From contig CAZBKM010000005.1 in assembly GCA_964492485.1 (NCBI GenBank), positions 62,001 through 126,000 of the forward strand: 64,000 bases of DNA, given 5' to 3'. The notes beneath the pieces are model-generated. The model worked only from the letters and a program-made list of their open reading frames with translations. It did no database searches and had not been told where the DNA came from. The DNA is from UBA5336 sp964492485. Lineage in GTDB: Bacteria; Pseudomonadota; Alphaproteobacteria; Caulobacterales; Hyphomonadaceae. The position numbers were made by a program, and so were the translations under genes. The number at the start of each line of letters is the position of its first letter. The stretch's first letter is position 1. This document shows positions 1 to 8,302 of the stretch, one piece after another.

Positions 1-999
1 GGTGGCAAAAGCGGCGGCAACGGCGAGGATCGGAAACTCGTCGATCATCGATGCAACGAGGCGTTCCGGCACCACGATGCCCTTGAGCCCGCAGGCTTCG
101 GCCTGCAGATCGACCAGCCGCTCGCCCGCCGCCTCGCCCGTCGCTTCCGCACCGATGGGTGCCCCCATCAGGGCCAGCGCCTGCACGAGGCCGTCCCGGG
201 TCTCGTTGGACAGGACGCCTTCAACCAGGACGCTGCCGCGCGCCGCCACGGCCGAAGCGACCAGCGCAAAGGCGGCAGAGGACGGATCGCCCGGAATCTC
301 GGTCTCGATCGCGGTCAGCGCCTGGCCGCCGGCAAGCGTCACCGTCTGGCCGCCTCCCGGCGTTGCGGTTCGGGTCAGCCGGACGCCGAAGCCGCGCAGC
401 ATCTTCTCCGTATGGTCGCGGGTCGTGCGTGCCTCCCGCAAGGTCGATGTCCCCTCGGCGCCGAGCGCCGCGAGCAGGATGGCGGATTTCACCTGGGCCG
501 ATGCAACGGGGGGCGTGTAGTCGATCGGCGCGAGTCCCCGCCGCCCCGTGATTTCGAAGGGGAGACGCCCGTCGGGTGCGGCGGTGTCGACGAGCCCCAT
601 CTGCCGGAGCGGTTCGAGGATGCGATTCATCGGTCTCCGGCGCAGGCTGTCGTCGCCCGTGAGCCGAGCGGTCAGATCATGGCCTGCCATGGCACCCATC
701 ATGAGCCGCGAGCCGGTGCCGGAATTGCCGAAATCGAGCACACCGCCCGGGCTCGACAGTCCGCGGCCTCCCACGCCGGTCATGCGCCAGCGGCCGGGGC
801 CCAGCCGGGTGACACCGGCGCCCAGCGCCGCCATGGCGTCGCCGGTGCGCAGGACATCGTCACCATCGAGCAGGCCGTCGAATGTGCTCGTGCCCTCTGC
901 GAGCCCGCCGAGGATCAGCGCCCGGTGAGAGCACGACTTGTCGCCCGGCGCGCGCAGCACGCCGGACAGGCCGGCAACGGGATGGGATGTCCAGGGCAT
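1..999 (-). CDS. aroA: 3-phosphoshikimate 1-carboxyvinyltransferase (EPSP synthase), 3' end cut by window edge
   Basis: Sixth step of the shikimate pathway: transfers enolpyruvate from PEP to shikimate-3-phosphate in the cytoplasm. The frame is open from an ATG at 997-999 to the window start (333 codons), so the C-terminus is missing. Visible motifs are PGDKSCSHR (residues 18-26), GNSGTGSRL (91-99), SAQVK, RDHTEKML, GDPSS and NETR. GDK, SAQxK, RxHxE and NxTR together are the motif set described for class II (CP4-type) enzymes, which are often poorly inhibited by glyphosate; that functional property is inference. A purine-rich GGAGAG ribosome-binding site lies before the ATG. It is divergent from the gene at 1111. 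Confidence 0.95.
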   Translation of the reverse strand, partial: MPWTSHPVAGLSGVLRAPGDKSCSHRALILGGLAEGTSTFDGLLDGDDVLRTGDAMAALGAGVTRLGPGRWRMTGVGGRGLSSPGGVLDFGNSGTGSRLMMGAMAGHDLTARLTGDDSLRRRPMNRILEPLRQMGLVDTAAPDGRLPFEITGRRGLAPIDYTPPVASAQVKSAILLAALGAEGTSTLREARTTRDHTEKMLRGFGVRLTRTATPGGGQTVTLAGGQALTAIETEIPGDPSSAAFALVASAVAARGSVLVEGVLSNETRDGLVQALALMGAPIGAEATGEAAGERLVDLQAEACGLKGIVVPERLVASMIDEFPILAVAAAFAT

Positions 1000-1110
1000 G
1001 GAGGCTCTCCAACACGGGGCGCGCGCAGATAATTTTGCGCTTTGACAGGGCGGTGCGTTCATGGCAAGCGCGCGCCGACATCGCAAGAATTCAGATGGGA
1101 GCAGGCCCCC

Positions 1111-1650
1111 GTGTCGAAACCTGAACTCGGAACAAAGCAGCTTTGTCCGTCGTGCGGCGCCAGGTTCTACGACCTGAACCGGCGCCCGGCGGTCTGCCCC
1201 AAATGCCAGACGGCGTTCGATCCCGACGATGACGTGGTGAAGACGACCAAAGCCAAGATGAAGGCCAAGGCCGCCGCGACGCGGGCCCGTCCCGACGATG
1301 ACGAGGACGATCTCGAGGAAGACGACGACGAGGTCGAGGCCGCGGCGCCTGTGGCCGACGCAGGTGACGATGAGGAGGAGGACGACACCGACACCTCCGC
1401 CCGCGAGCTTGGCGAGGATACGGACGACGTGGTTCTGTCGACCGACGACGAAGAGGATGACAGTGCCGTGCCCGGCGCCCCCGCCGGCTTCCAGGAGGAC
1501 AGCCTGGACGAGGACGACGATGAGGACGATAGCGGACTGATCCTCGACGACGATGATGACGACACGTTCAGCCTCGACGATGACGATCAGGACATCGACG
1601 TGGGCGAGGATGACGACATTTCTGGCGAGCCGACCGAAGACAAGACTTGA
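1111..1650 (+). CDS. TIGR02300-family small acidic zinc-ribbon protein
   Basis: A 179-aa protein of unknown function. The N-terminus (about residues 1-35) matches the TIGR02300 family: a KPELGTK start, a CPSCG pair, FYDLNRRP and a second CPKC pair, so it probably binds one zinc ion. From about residue 40 to the end it is almost entirely Asp/Glu, with long DDDED runs and no predicted fold. I chose the GTG at 1111 because homologues begin at this KPELGTK segment and a GGGAGCAG site precedes it; an upstream ATG at 1042 in the same frame would add 23 unrelated residues. aroA is often its neighbour in alphaproteobacteria. The function is unknown; the tail suggests interaction with basic partners or cations. 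Confidence 0.85.
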   Translation: MSKPELGTKQLCPSCGARFYDLNRRPAVCPKCQTAFDPDDDVVKTTKAKMKAKAAATRARPDDDEDDLEEDDDEVEAAAPVADAGDDEEEDDTDTSARELGEDTDDVVLSTDDEEDDSAVPGAPAGFQEDSLDEDDDEDDSGLILDDDDDDTFSLDDDDQDIDVGEDDDISGEPTEDKT

Positions 1651-1694
1651 TCGCCGGACGCGGGCGCCTTATTACCCGCAACTTCCCAACCCGT

Positions 1695-1770
<76 letters not shown>

Positions 1771-1925
1771 ATCTGGCTATTGCGAAGGCCATAACGTCAC
1801 GGGGCGAATGGGCGGACTGGGGCATGGCCGTGCAGGCTGAGGCCGGCTCAAGCGGGGCTTGCGGCCACGGGCCATCTCGCCACGTTACGGGCCGCGCGAA
1901 CCTGGCCGCGTCGCAGCCGCCTCTA
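1771..1925. other. Intergenic gap between tRNA-Ala and the convergent motE-like gene
   Basis: The only structure I see is an imperfect hairpin at 1841-1866 (GGCCG...CAAG / CTTG...CGGCC with a bulge). It could end transcripts from either side, but it has no T-run. Confidence 0.3.
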
Positions 1926-2552
1926 TCAGTTGGTGGCCGACGCCGTGCGAATGTCGTTGTTCAGGGACGCGAGTTCGACACTGACGATATAGGCCTTCTC
2001 GCTGGTCATCCCGGCCATGATCTGGCCGGCCTGTTCGCTCGGTAGCAGACGCAGGAAGCCGGCCGCGAAGCTTGGATCCATCTGGTTGAAGATGTTGGCC
2101 GCCTGATCGGCCTTCATGGCGCCATACATCATCGCCAGGTGCTGCATGTCCTCGTCGGCAGCGACCTGCATCTCGCGCCACCGGCCGTCGAGGGCTTCCT
2201 GCAGGGTCTTGAGCTCGGCCGTCTGGCGCTCAAGCTCCTGCTCCCAGGCCTTCAGCGCAAGGCGTTCCTGCTCCATCCGCTCCGTCTCGGCGTTCAGGAA
2301 GGACTGGTCTTCGGCCAGAAGGTTCGCCGTCTCGCCACTGAAGCAGATTTGCCCGTTGCCCGGCACCTGGCTGAACGCGTCCGGGTCGCCGAGATCCACC
2401 TCGCCGCCCGTGTCCGCCGCCGAGGCAGTGGTTGTGGGCGCGTTTTCGGCTTCGGCGAAGTTGCTGAACACGAGGCGTGTGGCGCCGCCCAGGGTGAACA
2501 GGACGCCCAGCGTGACCAGGACATGCGATTTTCGGGTGGCGTTAATATTCAT
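1926..2552 (-). CDS. MotE-like periplasmic motility protein
   Basis: A 208-aa protein with an N-terminal hydrophobic anchor (about residues 10-30), a low-complexity linker, a Glu/Gln-rich coiled coil (about 90-140) and a C-terminal MgtE-N-like helical region containing ADQAANIFNQMDP and LLPSEQAGQIMAGM. This layout is that of the alphaproteobacterial MotE family. In Sinorhizobium, MotE is known as a chaperone for the periplasmic motility protein MotC. I chose the ATG at 2552 because it is followed directly by the anchor; an in-frame ATG at 2591 lies inside the upstream gene. The start overlaps the stop of the DUF6468 gene by 11 nt, so the two are translationally coupled. Its client here may be the 593-aa protein at 16104. 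Confidence 0.75.
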   Translation of the reverse strand: MNINATRKSHVLVTLGVLFTLGGATRLVFSNFAEAENAPTTTASAADTGGEVDLGDPDAFSQVPGNGQICFSGETANLLAEDQSFLNAETERMEQERLALKAWEQELERQTAELKTLQEALDGRWREMQVAADEDMQHLAMMYGAMKADQAANIFNQMDPSFAAGFLRLLPSEQAGQIMAGMTSEKAYIVSVELASLNNDIRTASATN

Positions 2553-3048
2553 AGCTGAAGCGCGATTTGCCCCCTGCCGAAACCGGTTCACCGCCCTGGA
2601 GGTAGGAGTCTGACCGAGCCATTCCCTCTTCCGGCATCAGCGTTCGCATTTGCCGCATCATCGCAGACATTTCAACAATACGGTCGCGGGATTCTTCGAG
2701 CATGTCACGCATCGACGTGCTGAGCTCCCCATGGGCAGCGTTGACCTGCTCGAGCGCAGTGGCGTGGGTCGATTCCATGCTGGCGTTCAGGTCGGAAATC
2801 CGCGCGCACATCCTGTCGGCCTCGTCGAGCAGCTTCGACAGCCGTGTCGCGAGTTCGCCGGCATGGGCGCGCGTCTCCTGGGTCGTGGCGGACATGGCCG
2901 AGATCGATTTTGACAGGGCCATGATCGTCGCGCCAAGGCCGTCTCGGGTGTCCTGCAGCGCTTTCAGCCTGCGGCTGAGCACGAAGCAATAGCCGCAGGC
3001 GGCCAGCGATACGAGGATGATGGCGATGTCGGTGGGCTGGACGCTCAT
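2542..3048 (-). CDS. DUF6468 flagellar-operon protein
   Basis: A 168-aa protein with one N-terminal transmembrane helix (about residues 8-25, IAIILVSLAACGYCFVL) followed by a long alpha-helical, coiled-coil-prone region rich in Met, Ser and Glu. This is typical of DUF6468 proteins found next to fliL in alphaproteobacterial flagellar operons. Their function is not established. It starts 4 nt after the fliL stop and overlaps the motE-like gene, so the three form one operon. A role at the inner membrane near the stator is inferred from position only. Confidence 0.75.
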   Translation of the reverse strand: MSVQPTDIAIILVSLAACGYCFVLSRRLKALQDTRDGLGATIMALSKSISAMSATTQETRAHAGELATRLSKLLDEADRMCARISDLNASMESTHATALEQVNAAHGELSTSMRDMLEESRDRIVEMSAMMRQMRTLMPEEGMARSDSYLQGGEPVSAGGKSRFSYEY

Positions 3049-3052
3049 GCGG

Positions 3053-3556
3053 TCACCTTAGCAGAAACTCGGTAATCAGCACGCCATCGGCCACCGACCC
3101 GCCGAGGACAAGCTCTGCACGCCGCGCCAATTGTTCGCGCATCTCCGAATAGAAGCCGGGATCCTCGAAATCCTCCAGTTCCACAGCCCTCAGATAATTC
3201 ACGAAGGCATCGATCAGGACCGGCTGGGCGTCCTTTACCTGACCGGCATTGCCCTTTTTCGTGACGACAGCGATATTCATCTTCAGGTAGCGCGTTGCCG
3301 GTGCGCTGCCAATGGTGACGATCAGCTCTTCAAGGTCGACATAGTCCCGGTTGAGGTCCACGGCTGGAGGCGCCGGCGCCGCCGCCTCGGTGACTGTGGG
3401 GCAGGGGGCCGTTGATGCCGATCCTTCGGGTGTCAGTAAAAAAACTGTCGCAAGTGTCGTGGCGAACGACCCCACCGCCAGGACGGCTAACCCGAACACC
3501 CCACCACCCTGTTTACCCGCCGGTTTGGCATCTGCCGTTTCTTCGCTGTCAGCCAT
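3053..3556 (-). CDS. fliL: Flagellar basal-body protein FliL
   Basis: A 167-aa single-pass inner-membrane protein: short cytoplasmic N-terminus, transmembrane helix at about residues 20-42, a Pro/Ala linker, then a periplasmic FliL domain with a YVDLEELIVTIG strand, RYLKMNIAVV and a C-terminal VADGVLITEFLLR. FliL surrounds the stator and helps torque generation. It is the first gene of a minus-strand operon with DUF6468 and motE-like, divergent from fliF across a 160-bp region. A second FliL-like protein is encoded at 20603. Confidence 0.9.
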   Translation of the reverse strand: MADSEETADAKPAGKQGGGVFGLAVLAVGSFATTLATVFLLTPEGSASTAPCPTVTEAAAPAPPAVDLNRDYVDLEELIVTIGSAPATRYLKMNIAVVTKKGNAGQVKDAQPVLIDAFVNYLRAVELEDFEDPGFYSEMREQLARRAELVLGGSVADGVLITEFLLR

Positions 3557-3619
3557 CTAGACCTCGCAAAACGATCCCAGCGTCGCAGGCTCCTTTTAGG
3601 ACGACCTGTAGTAAAGGAA

Positions 3620-3694
3620 GCGTTAATGATTTCCGGGTGTAACGTTAACTATCTTGGGTGGGCGGAATCGCGCTAGCCCATAGCGTTAATGATT
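3620..3694. promoter_or_regulatory. Divergent fliL/fliF regulatory region with repeated GCGTTAATGATT
   Basis: The 160-bp space between fliL and fliF holds two identical 12-mers, GCGTTAATGATT, at 3620-3631 and 3683-3694, plus a GTTAAC at 3644-3649. The TTAA cores recall CtrA half-sites, but no TTAA-N7-TTAA full box is present. Direct repeats 63 bp apart between divergent flagellar operons suggest regulator binding. Confidence 0.4.
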
Positions 3695-3716
3695 CGAGAT
3701 GGCCGGCAGGGGGCTC

Positions 3717-5255
3717 ATGAAGTTCATCGACACGCTACGTGCCCTGCCCCTGCAACGGCAGCTCATGCTCGCCGGCGCGGTGCTCGGTGTCGTCCTGGCG
3801 ATGACCGTGCTGGTGCGCGGAGCGATGCAGTCGCCGATGGCGCTCCTCTATTCCGGGCTCGATCCCAGTCACGCTGGAGAGGTCATTCAGGAGCTGGAGC
3901 AGCGCGGCGTCACGTACGAGATCCGGGGCGAATCGATTTTCATCCCTGAGTCGCAACGCGACGCGGTCCGGTTCTCTCTGGCCCAGCAAGGCCTGCCGAA
4001 ACAGTCCGTGCAGGGCTACGAGCTGCTCGATGAGGTCAACGGCTTCTCGGTCACCTCGGAAATGTACAACGCCACCTACTGGCGCGCGAAGGAGGGCGAG
4101 CTTACACGCACGCTGCTGGCGATTCCGGGCGTGGAGTCGGCCCGGGTGCATATCGGGGCGAACCTGCGCAGCGGCTTCTCTCGGTCGCAGCCTGCACAGA
4201 CGGCTTCGGTAACCCTCGCCGCCGCCCGTCAGCTCGACCCGGCGCAGGCCGAGGCGATCCAGTATCTGGTTGCGCTGGCCGTGCCAGGCATGTCGCCGGA
4301 TGAGGTTGCGGTCATCGATGCGCAACGCGGCATCCTGGCTGGACCCGGGACGGACAAGATGGAGTCGCCGGCCGCCGCCGCCGGCACCCAGGCGGAAAGG
4401 CTCGAACAGAAGATCATGCGCCTGCTCAGCGCCCGCGTCGGGCCTGGTAATGCCCAGGTTTCGGTCAGCGTGGACGTAAGCCGGGAGCGGCAGAGGACCT
4501 CGGCGGTCACCTATGATCCGCGGTCGCGCGTGATCCGGAGCCGCACGATCAATGATGTCACGGAGGCCAGCGAGGGAACCCAGCCAGGTCTCACCGTTGC
4601 CAGCAATCTGCCCCAGGGCGAGGCGGAAGGCGGTGCGACAAATTCCAGCAATGTCCGGAATTCATCCGAGAGCGTGTCCTACGAGATGAACGAGACCCGC
4701 ACCGAAACGGAAACGCTGCCCGGTCAGGTTCAACGCGTTTCGGTTGCCGTGCTGCTGAACGAGACGGCGCTCGGCCTCGAGCCCGGGGCGCCTGAGGCCG
4801 ACGTGCAGGCACGCGAAATCATCGGCGAGTTCGAGGAGCTGATCCGGTCGGGCGCCGGGCTCGACATGGCCCGGGGGGATACGCTGACCGTGGAGCTCAT
4901 GCCGTTCCTGGACCTGCCGACGGAAGACATGGTTTCCGCGCCCGGCCTGTTCGAGCAGCTCATGCAGCGCTATTTCTGGTCGGCGCTTCAGGTCCTGCTC
5001 CTGGGGCTCGTCGTCATCGCCCTGGGTCTGGGGGTGATCCGGCCGCTGCTCACACAACGCAGCCCGGCCCAGGCCGGCACGGCAGTCCAGGGCGCCATCG
5101 GCGGCGCGCCAGGCATGCTCGACGCCCCGTCGAACGAACAGCCGACTGATCCATTCGAATACTTGCGGGACTATGCCCGCGACCGGCAGGACGAAACGGC
5201 CGCCCTGCTTCAGGAATGGCTGAACGAAGACCGGAACGTCGCTGCAAATGAGTGA
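3717..5255 (+). CDS. fliF: Flagellar MS-ring protein FliF
   Basis: A 512-aa inner-membrane ring protein and assembly base of the flagellum. It has an N-terminal transmembrane helix (about residues 5-29), the YscJ/FliF ring-building domains (ALLYSGLDP, GVTYEI, NATYWRAKEGELTRTL, ARVHI), a second periplasmic collar region rich in Glu and Asn, a second transmembrane helix near residues 418-442, and a C-terminal cytoplasmic tail that should bind FliG. The chosen ATG has an AGGGGG site 6-10 nt upstream; an in-frame codon at 3699 is less likely. It overlaps the fliH start by 8 nt. It is the first gene of a plus-strand operon ending with fliG. Confidence 0.95.
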   Translation: MKFIDTLRALPLQRQLMLAGAVLGVVLAMTVLVRGAMQSPMALLYSGLDPSHAGEVIQELEQRGVTYEIRGESIFIPESQRDAVRFSLAQQGLPKQSVQGYELLDEVNGFSVTSEMYNATYWRAKEGELTRTLLAIPGVESARVHIGANLRSGFSRSQPAQTASVTLAAARQLDPAQAEAIQYLVALAVPGMSPDEVAVIDAQRGILAGPGTDKMESPAAAAGTQAERLEQKIMRLLSARVGPGNAQVSVSVDVSRERQRTSAVTYDPRSRVIRSRTINDVTEASEGTQPGLTVASNLPQGEAEGGATNSSNVRNSSESVSYEMNETRTETETLPGQVQRVSVAVLLNETALGLEPGAPEADVQAREIIGEFEELIRSGAGLDMARGDTLTVELMPFLDLPTEDMVSAPGLFEQLMQRYFWSALQVLLLGLVVIALGLGVIRPLLTQRSPAQAGTAVQGAIGGAPGMLDAPSNEQPTDPFEYLRDYARDRQDETAALLQEWLNEDRNVAANE

Positions 5256-5889
5256 GCCCCTGTTCGCCCGGTTTCCACGGTTCGACCGCGTCCCGGAGAC
5301 GACGCCGTCGCAGAGGCTGCGCCGCCTGGTGAGTGCCCAGGCCCTTGCGCCGCCACCGCGCGACCCGGAGCCACGCCCTGCGCCCGAGCCGGAAGCGGAC
5401 GCCGCGCCGGCGGCAGATTCGGGCGATGAGCCCGCGAAAGCCGACCCGGTGGCGCCCTCGCCCGAGCCTGCGGATCCTGAAGAGGTCAAGGCCCTGATCG
5501 GCGCACTCGGCACCGCCATCGCAGAGGCGGCCCGGGACGCTCAGGCCGAAGCGGTGGTGGCCTTGCGGACCATGGCCGAGACATTGTTTCCGGCGCTGTC
5601 GGACGCCTTCCTCGCCGAGGAGATCGTCCGGCACCTGCGCGACTGGCTGCCGGTTTCGGCGGCAGGCGTAACGATCACCGCGCCCGATGCGCTGCACCCG
5701 ATGCTGGAGGCGGCGCTGGCGCGGTCACCGGACCTGGCGGCGCGTGCCACGCTGGTGTCGGGTCGGGAAAGCGGCGACACCCAGGTGCGCGTGTCGTGGC
5801 GCACCGGGGGACTGGATTTCGATTTCGACGGGCTCCTTGCAGCCTGTCTTGCCCGGCTGGAACCCGCACAACCAAGAAATGGGGTGTAA
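5248..5889 (+). CDS. fliH: FliH/FlbE-type flagellar assembly protein
   Basis: A 213-aa protein with a Pro/Ala/Glu-rich N-terminal half (residues 1-75) and a helical then alpha/beta C-terminal half (VKALIGALGTAIAEA, ETLFPALSDAFLAEE, GDTQVRVSWRTGGLDFDFDG). FliH regulates the export ATPase FliI and tethers it to the base. The assignment rests on position between fliF and fliN and on the C-terminal pattern; sequence conservation in this family is weak. The ATG overlaps the fliF stop. Confidence 0.7.
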   Translation: MSEPLFARFPRFDRVPETTPSQRLRRLVSAQALAPPPRDPEPRPAPEPEADAAPAADSGDEPAKADPVAPSPEPADPEEVKALIGALGTAIAEAARDAQAEAVVALRTMAETLFPALSDAFLAEEIVRHLRDWLPVSAAGVTITAPDALHPMLEAALARSPDLAARATLVSGRESGDTQVRVSWRTGGLDFDFDGLLAACLARLEPAQPRNGV

Positions 5890-5892
5890 GAC

Positions 5893-6216
5893 ATGGCGAT
5901 TCCCGAACAGGCCACGCAGGAAACCGAGCTTGTCGATACCAGCGACTCCGCGTCGATCCAGAAATCGAAGCGATCAATCTACCAGGTTCCGGTTACCGTC
6001 ACCGTGTCCCTCGGCCAGATGCGTCTCAGCGTGTCGGATGTGCTCGACCTGCAGTCCGATTCGATCGTGCCATTGAATGCGCGCCTCGAGGATCCGGTCG
6101 AGCTGACGATCGACAACAGGGTCATCGCCCGTGGCGACCTCGTAGAGACGGACGAGGGCGGCCTTGCTGTCCGGATCACCGAGATCCCCGAGGAGGCCCC
6201 GATTGATCATGGCTAG
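5893..6216 (+). CDS. fliN: Flagellar motor switch protein FliN
   Basis: A 107-aa cytoplasmic C-ring component. The C-terminal SpoA domain is clear: VPVTVTVSLGQMRLSVSDVL, then LNARLEDPVELTIDNRVIARGDLVETD and a closing VRITEI strand. The N-terminus is a short charged extension. It starts 3 nt after the fliH stop and overlaps the start of fliP. Confidence 0.93.
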   Translation: MAIPEQATQETELVDTSDSASIQKSKRSIYQVPVTVTVSLGQMRLSVSDVLDLQSDSIVPLNARLEDPVELTIDNRVIARGDLVETDEGGLAVRITEIPEEAPIDHG

Positions 6217-6982
6217 GATGCCGGGCCTTCTTCGGGCCGGTTTCCTTCTCTGCATTGCGGTGGCCTGGCTGGCGGCGCCTGCGCTCGCCCAGGACGTGCC
6301 GCCGGGACCGGCCGACGCGCTCGCCGACATGCTGAGCCCTGAGGCCGACGGACGACTGAGCGCGTCTGTCATCCAGCTGTTCATCCTGGTGACGGTGCTG
6401 AGTCTTGCGCCGGGCATCGCCATGATGGTGACCTGCCTCCCCTTCTTGGTGATCGTCTTCTCTTTCATGCGTCAGGCGCTGGGGGTTCAGCAGGCGCCCC
6501 CGAACATGATGATCATGGCGCTGGCCATGTTCCTGACCTTCTTCGTCATGGAGCCTGTCTTCATGACCGCGTGGCAGGAAGGGATTCAGCCCTACATGAA
6601 TGGCGAGATCGGGGAGGCCGAAGCCTGGCTGCAGTCCACGGACCCCTTTCGCGCCTTCATGACCGCGCGCACCGATCCCGAGGCTTTGTCCACCCTGAGT
6701 GACGCGCTCAATCGCCAGCTCGTCGAAGGGGAGGCGCCTTCCTTTGCCATGCTGGCCACCGGCTTCATGCTGTCGGAGATCAAGCATGCGTTTCAGATCG
6801 GTTTCGTGGTCTTTCTGCCATTCATGATCATCGACCTGGTGGTTGCGTCCGTCCTTATGGCGGTTGGCATGATGATGGTGCCGCCGACCGTCGTGTCACT
6901 GCCCTTCAAGCTGGGCTTTTTCGTTCTGGCCGATGGGTGGCTGAAGATCACCGAGGCCGTGTTGCGGGGGTATGCCGGATGA
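6209..6982 (+). CDS. fliP: Flagellar type III export gate protein FliP
   Basis: A 257-aa integral membrane protein of the FliPQR gate. It has a signal peptide (about residues 4-25, ending ALAQ), a periplasmic segment with PGPADAL, and transmembrane helices including LAPGIAMMVTCLPFLVIVFSFMRQA and the family signature LGVQQAPPNMMIMALAMFLTFF. FLPFMIIDLVVASVLMAVGMMMVPP near the end is the second conserved FliP signature. The ATG at 6209 overlaps the fliN stop; an ATG at 6218 would also keep the signal peptide. It overlaps fliG by 4 nt. fliO is not seen. Confidence 0.95.
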   Translation: MARMPGLLRAGFLLCIAVAWLAAPALAQDVPPGPADALADMLSPEADGRLSASVIQLFILVTVLSLAPGIAMMVTCLPFLVIVFSFMRQALGVQQAPPNMMIMALAMFLTFFVMEPVFMTAWQEGIQPYMNGEIGEAEAWLQSTDPFRAFMTARTDPEALSTLSDALNRQLVEGEAPSFAMLATGFMLSEIKHAFQIGFVVFLPFMIIDLVVASVLMAVGMMMVPPTVVSLPFKLGFFVLADGWLKITEAVLRGYAG

Positions 6983-8121
6983 GTACCGACTCCAGAGCCG
7001 AGGCCGGACAGACGGCCGTGGTCCATTCGCTGGCTGCCAAGCGGGCCGAGGTCGCGCGCCAGTCTGCCGGTGAGGTGACGCCTGCCCAGCGCGCGGCGGT
7101 CATCATCGCCATGCTGGGCGAGGAGGCCGCCCGGCCGATCGTCGACAAGCTCGGTGACCGGGAACTCACCCGGGTTGTCGCGGCGCTGGAGAGCATTTCG
7201 GTGCTCAGCCGCGAGGCTCTGGTCGAGATCGTCGTCGACTTCCTGACGAGCCTGCACAAATCGTCCGGTGCCCTTCGAGGTGGGCGCGACACCGCCCGAG
7301 AGATCGTCGGCAGTCTCGTGGACTCCCGCCGCCTCAGCGTCATTCTCGGCGAGGCGCCGCGTGAGACGGGCCAAGACCCGGCTGGAACAGAGGACACGGG
7401 TGACGTCTGGAGCCGGCTCGCGCGCCGGAAACCGGCCGCCATTGCGGCCTATCTCAGCGGGCTTACCCCGAACCTCATCGCGCTGATCCTTCGGAAACTG
7501 GATGTTGCGGCCTCCTCCGAAGTGCTGTGCCATCTCGACGAGGCGCGTCTTGTGCCGACCATGGGGTTCCTGGTGGACGTCAAGCCCATGGATCCCGGGA
7601 TCGAGTCCGTGGTGGCGCGCATGGTCGAAATGGAGTTCCTAAACGGCGAACCGGACGCCGATGAGGAGGACCAGTCCCATCTGGAGGCGATCGGCGAGAT
7701 GCTGACCCTGATCCCAGATGAAAAGCGCGAGAGCCTGGTCGCCTACCTCAAGCGCGAACATGAAACAAAGCTTCGGCGTATCGAACAGTCGATCCTCACG
7801 ATCGAGGCCTTGCCGGCGATCCTGCCACGCAACAGCGTCCCGGTCGTGTTCCGGGAATTGGAGGGGTCCGTTCTGACAAAGCTGCTCGGCACGTTCCAGA
7901 CGGCCTATCCCCAGGTCGCCGAATACTTGTTGGGCAACATTTCATCGCGGATGGCAGACCAGTATCGCGACGACCTGACGGACTTCAAGCCGCTGCCCGA
8001 AGCCGAGGCCGAGGCGTTGCAGCGCGAGTTCCTGACCACGCTCATGGGCCTCAAGCAGCGGGGCGTGATCACGCTGGAACGCCCGGCCCCCGAGCCTGAC
8101 AAGGAAGAGGATTCCGGCTGA
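6979..8121 (+). CDS. fliG: Flagellar motor switch protein FliG
   Basis: A 380-aa rotor protein linking the MS ring to the C ring and contacting the stator. FliG repeats are visible: QRAAVIIAMLGEEAARPIVDKLGDREL at the N-terminus, a middle domain with LSGLTPNLIALILRKLD, and a C-terminal region with YLLGNISSRMADQYRDDL and LKQRGVITLE. It is divergent and has an acidic insertion near residue 235. The ATG overlaps the fliP stop (ATGA). The order fliF-H-N-P-G differs from the common fliF-fliG arrangement. Confidence 0.85.
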   Translation: MSTDSRAEAGQTAVVHSLAAKRAEVARQSAGEVTPAQRAAVIIAMLGEEAARPIVDKLGDRELTRVVAALESISVLSREALVEIVVDFLTSLHKSSGALRGGRDTAREIVGSLVDSRRLSVILGEAPRETGQDPAGTEDTGDVWSRLARRKPAAIAAYLSGLTPNLIALILRKLDVAASSEVLCHLDEARLVPTMGFLVDVKPMDPGIESVVARMVEMEFLNGEPDADEEDQSHLEAIGEMLTLIPDEKRESLVAYLKREHETKLRRIEQSILTIEALPAILPRNSVPVVFRELEGSVLTKLLGTFQTAYPQVAEYLLGNISSRMADQYRDDLTDFKPLPEAEAEALQREFLTTLMGLKQRGVITLERPAPEPDKEEDSG

Positions 8122-8302
8122 ACCAGCAGCCTGCCGCATGCACGCCGTTCGGAGACGGGGGCTCTACGTCGCCATCTGACGTCAAAGAAGAGTCGAACAG
8201 GGCAGGCGCCAGCTCGGGTCAGGAAACACTCGCAGACGGGATGTCAGCGCAACGTCCGAAACCCGAATTGACCGAAAGCCGGGTTGGCGAGCTGGCGGCG
8301 CG
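8122..8302. other. Convergent gap between fliG and flgI
   Basis: 181 bp between two converging operons. I see no open frame, RNA or clear terminator. Confidence 0.4.

Noticed and set aside
1167..1565. Serine-rich minus-strand frame
   Set aside because: It is the complement of the GAC/GAG-rich acidic tail of the TIGR02300 gene.
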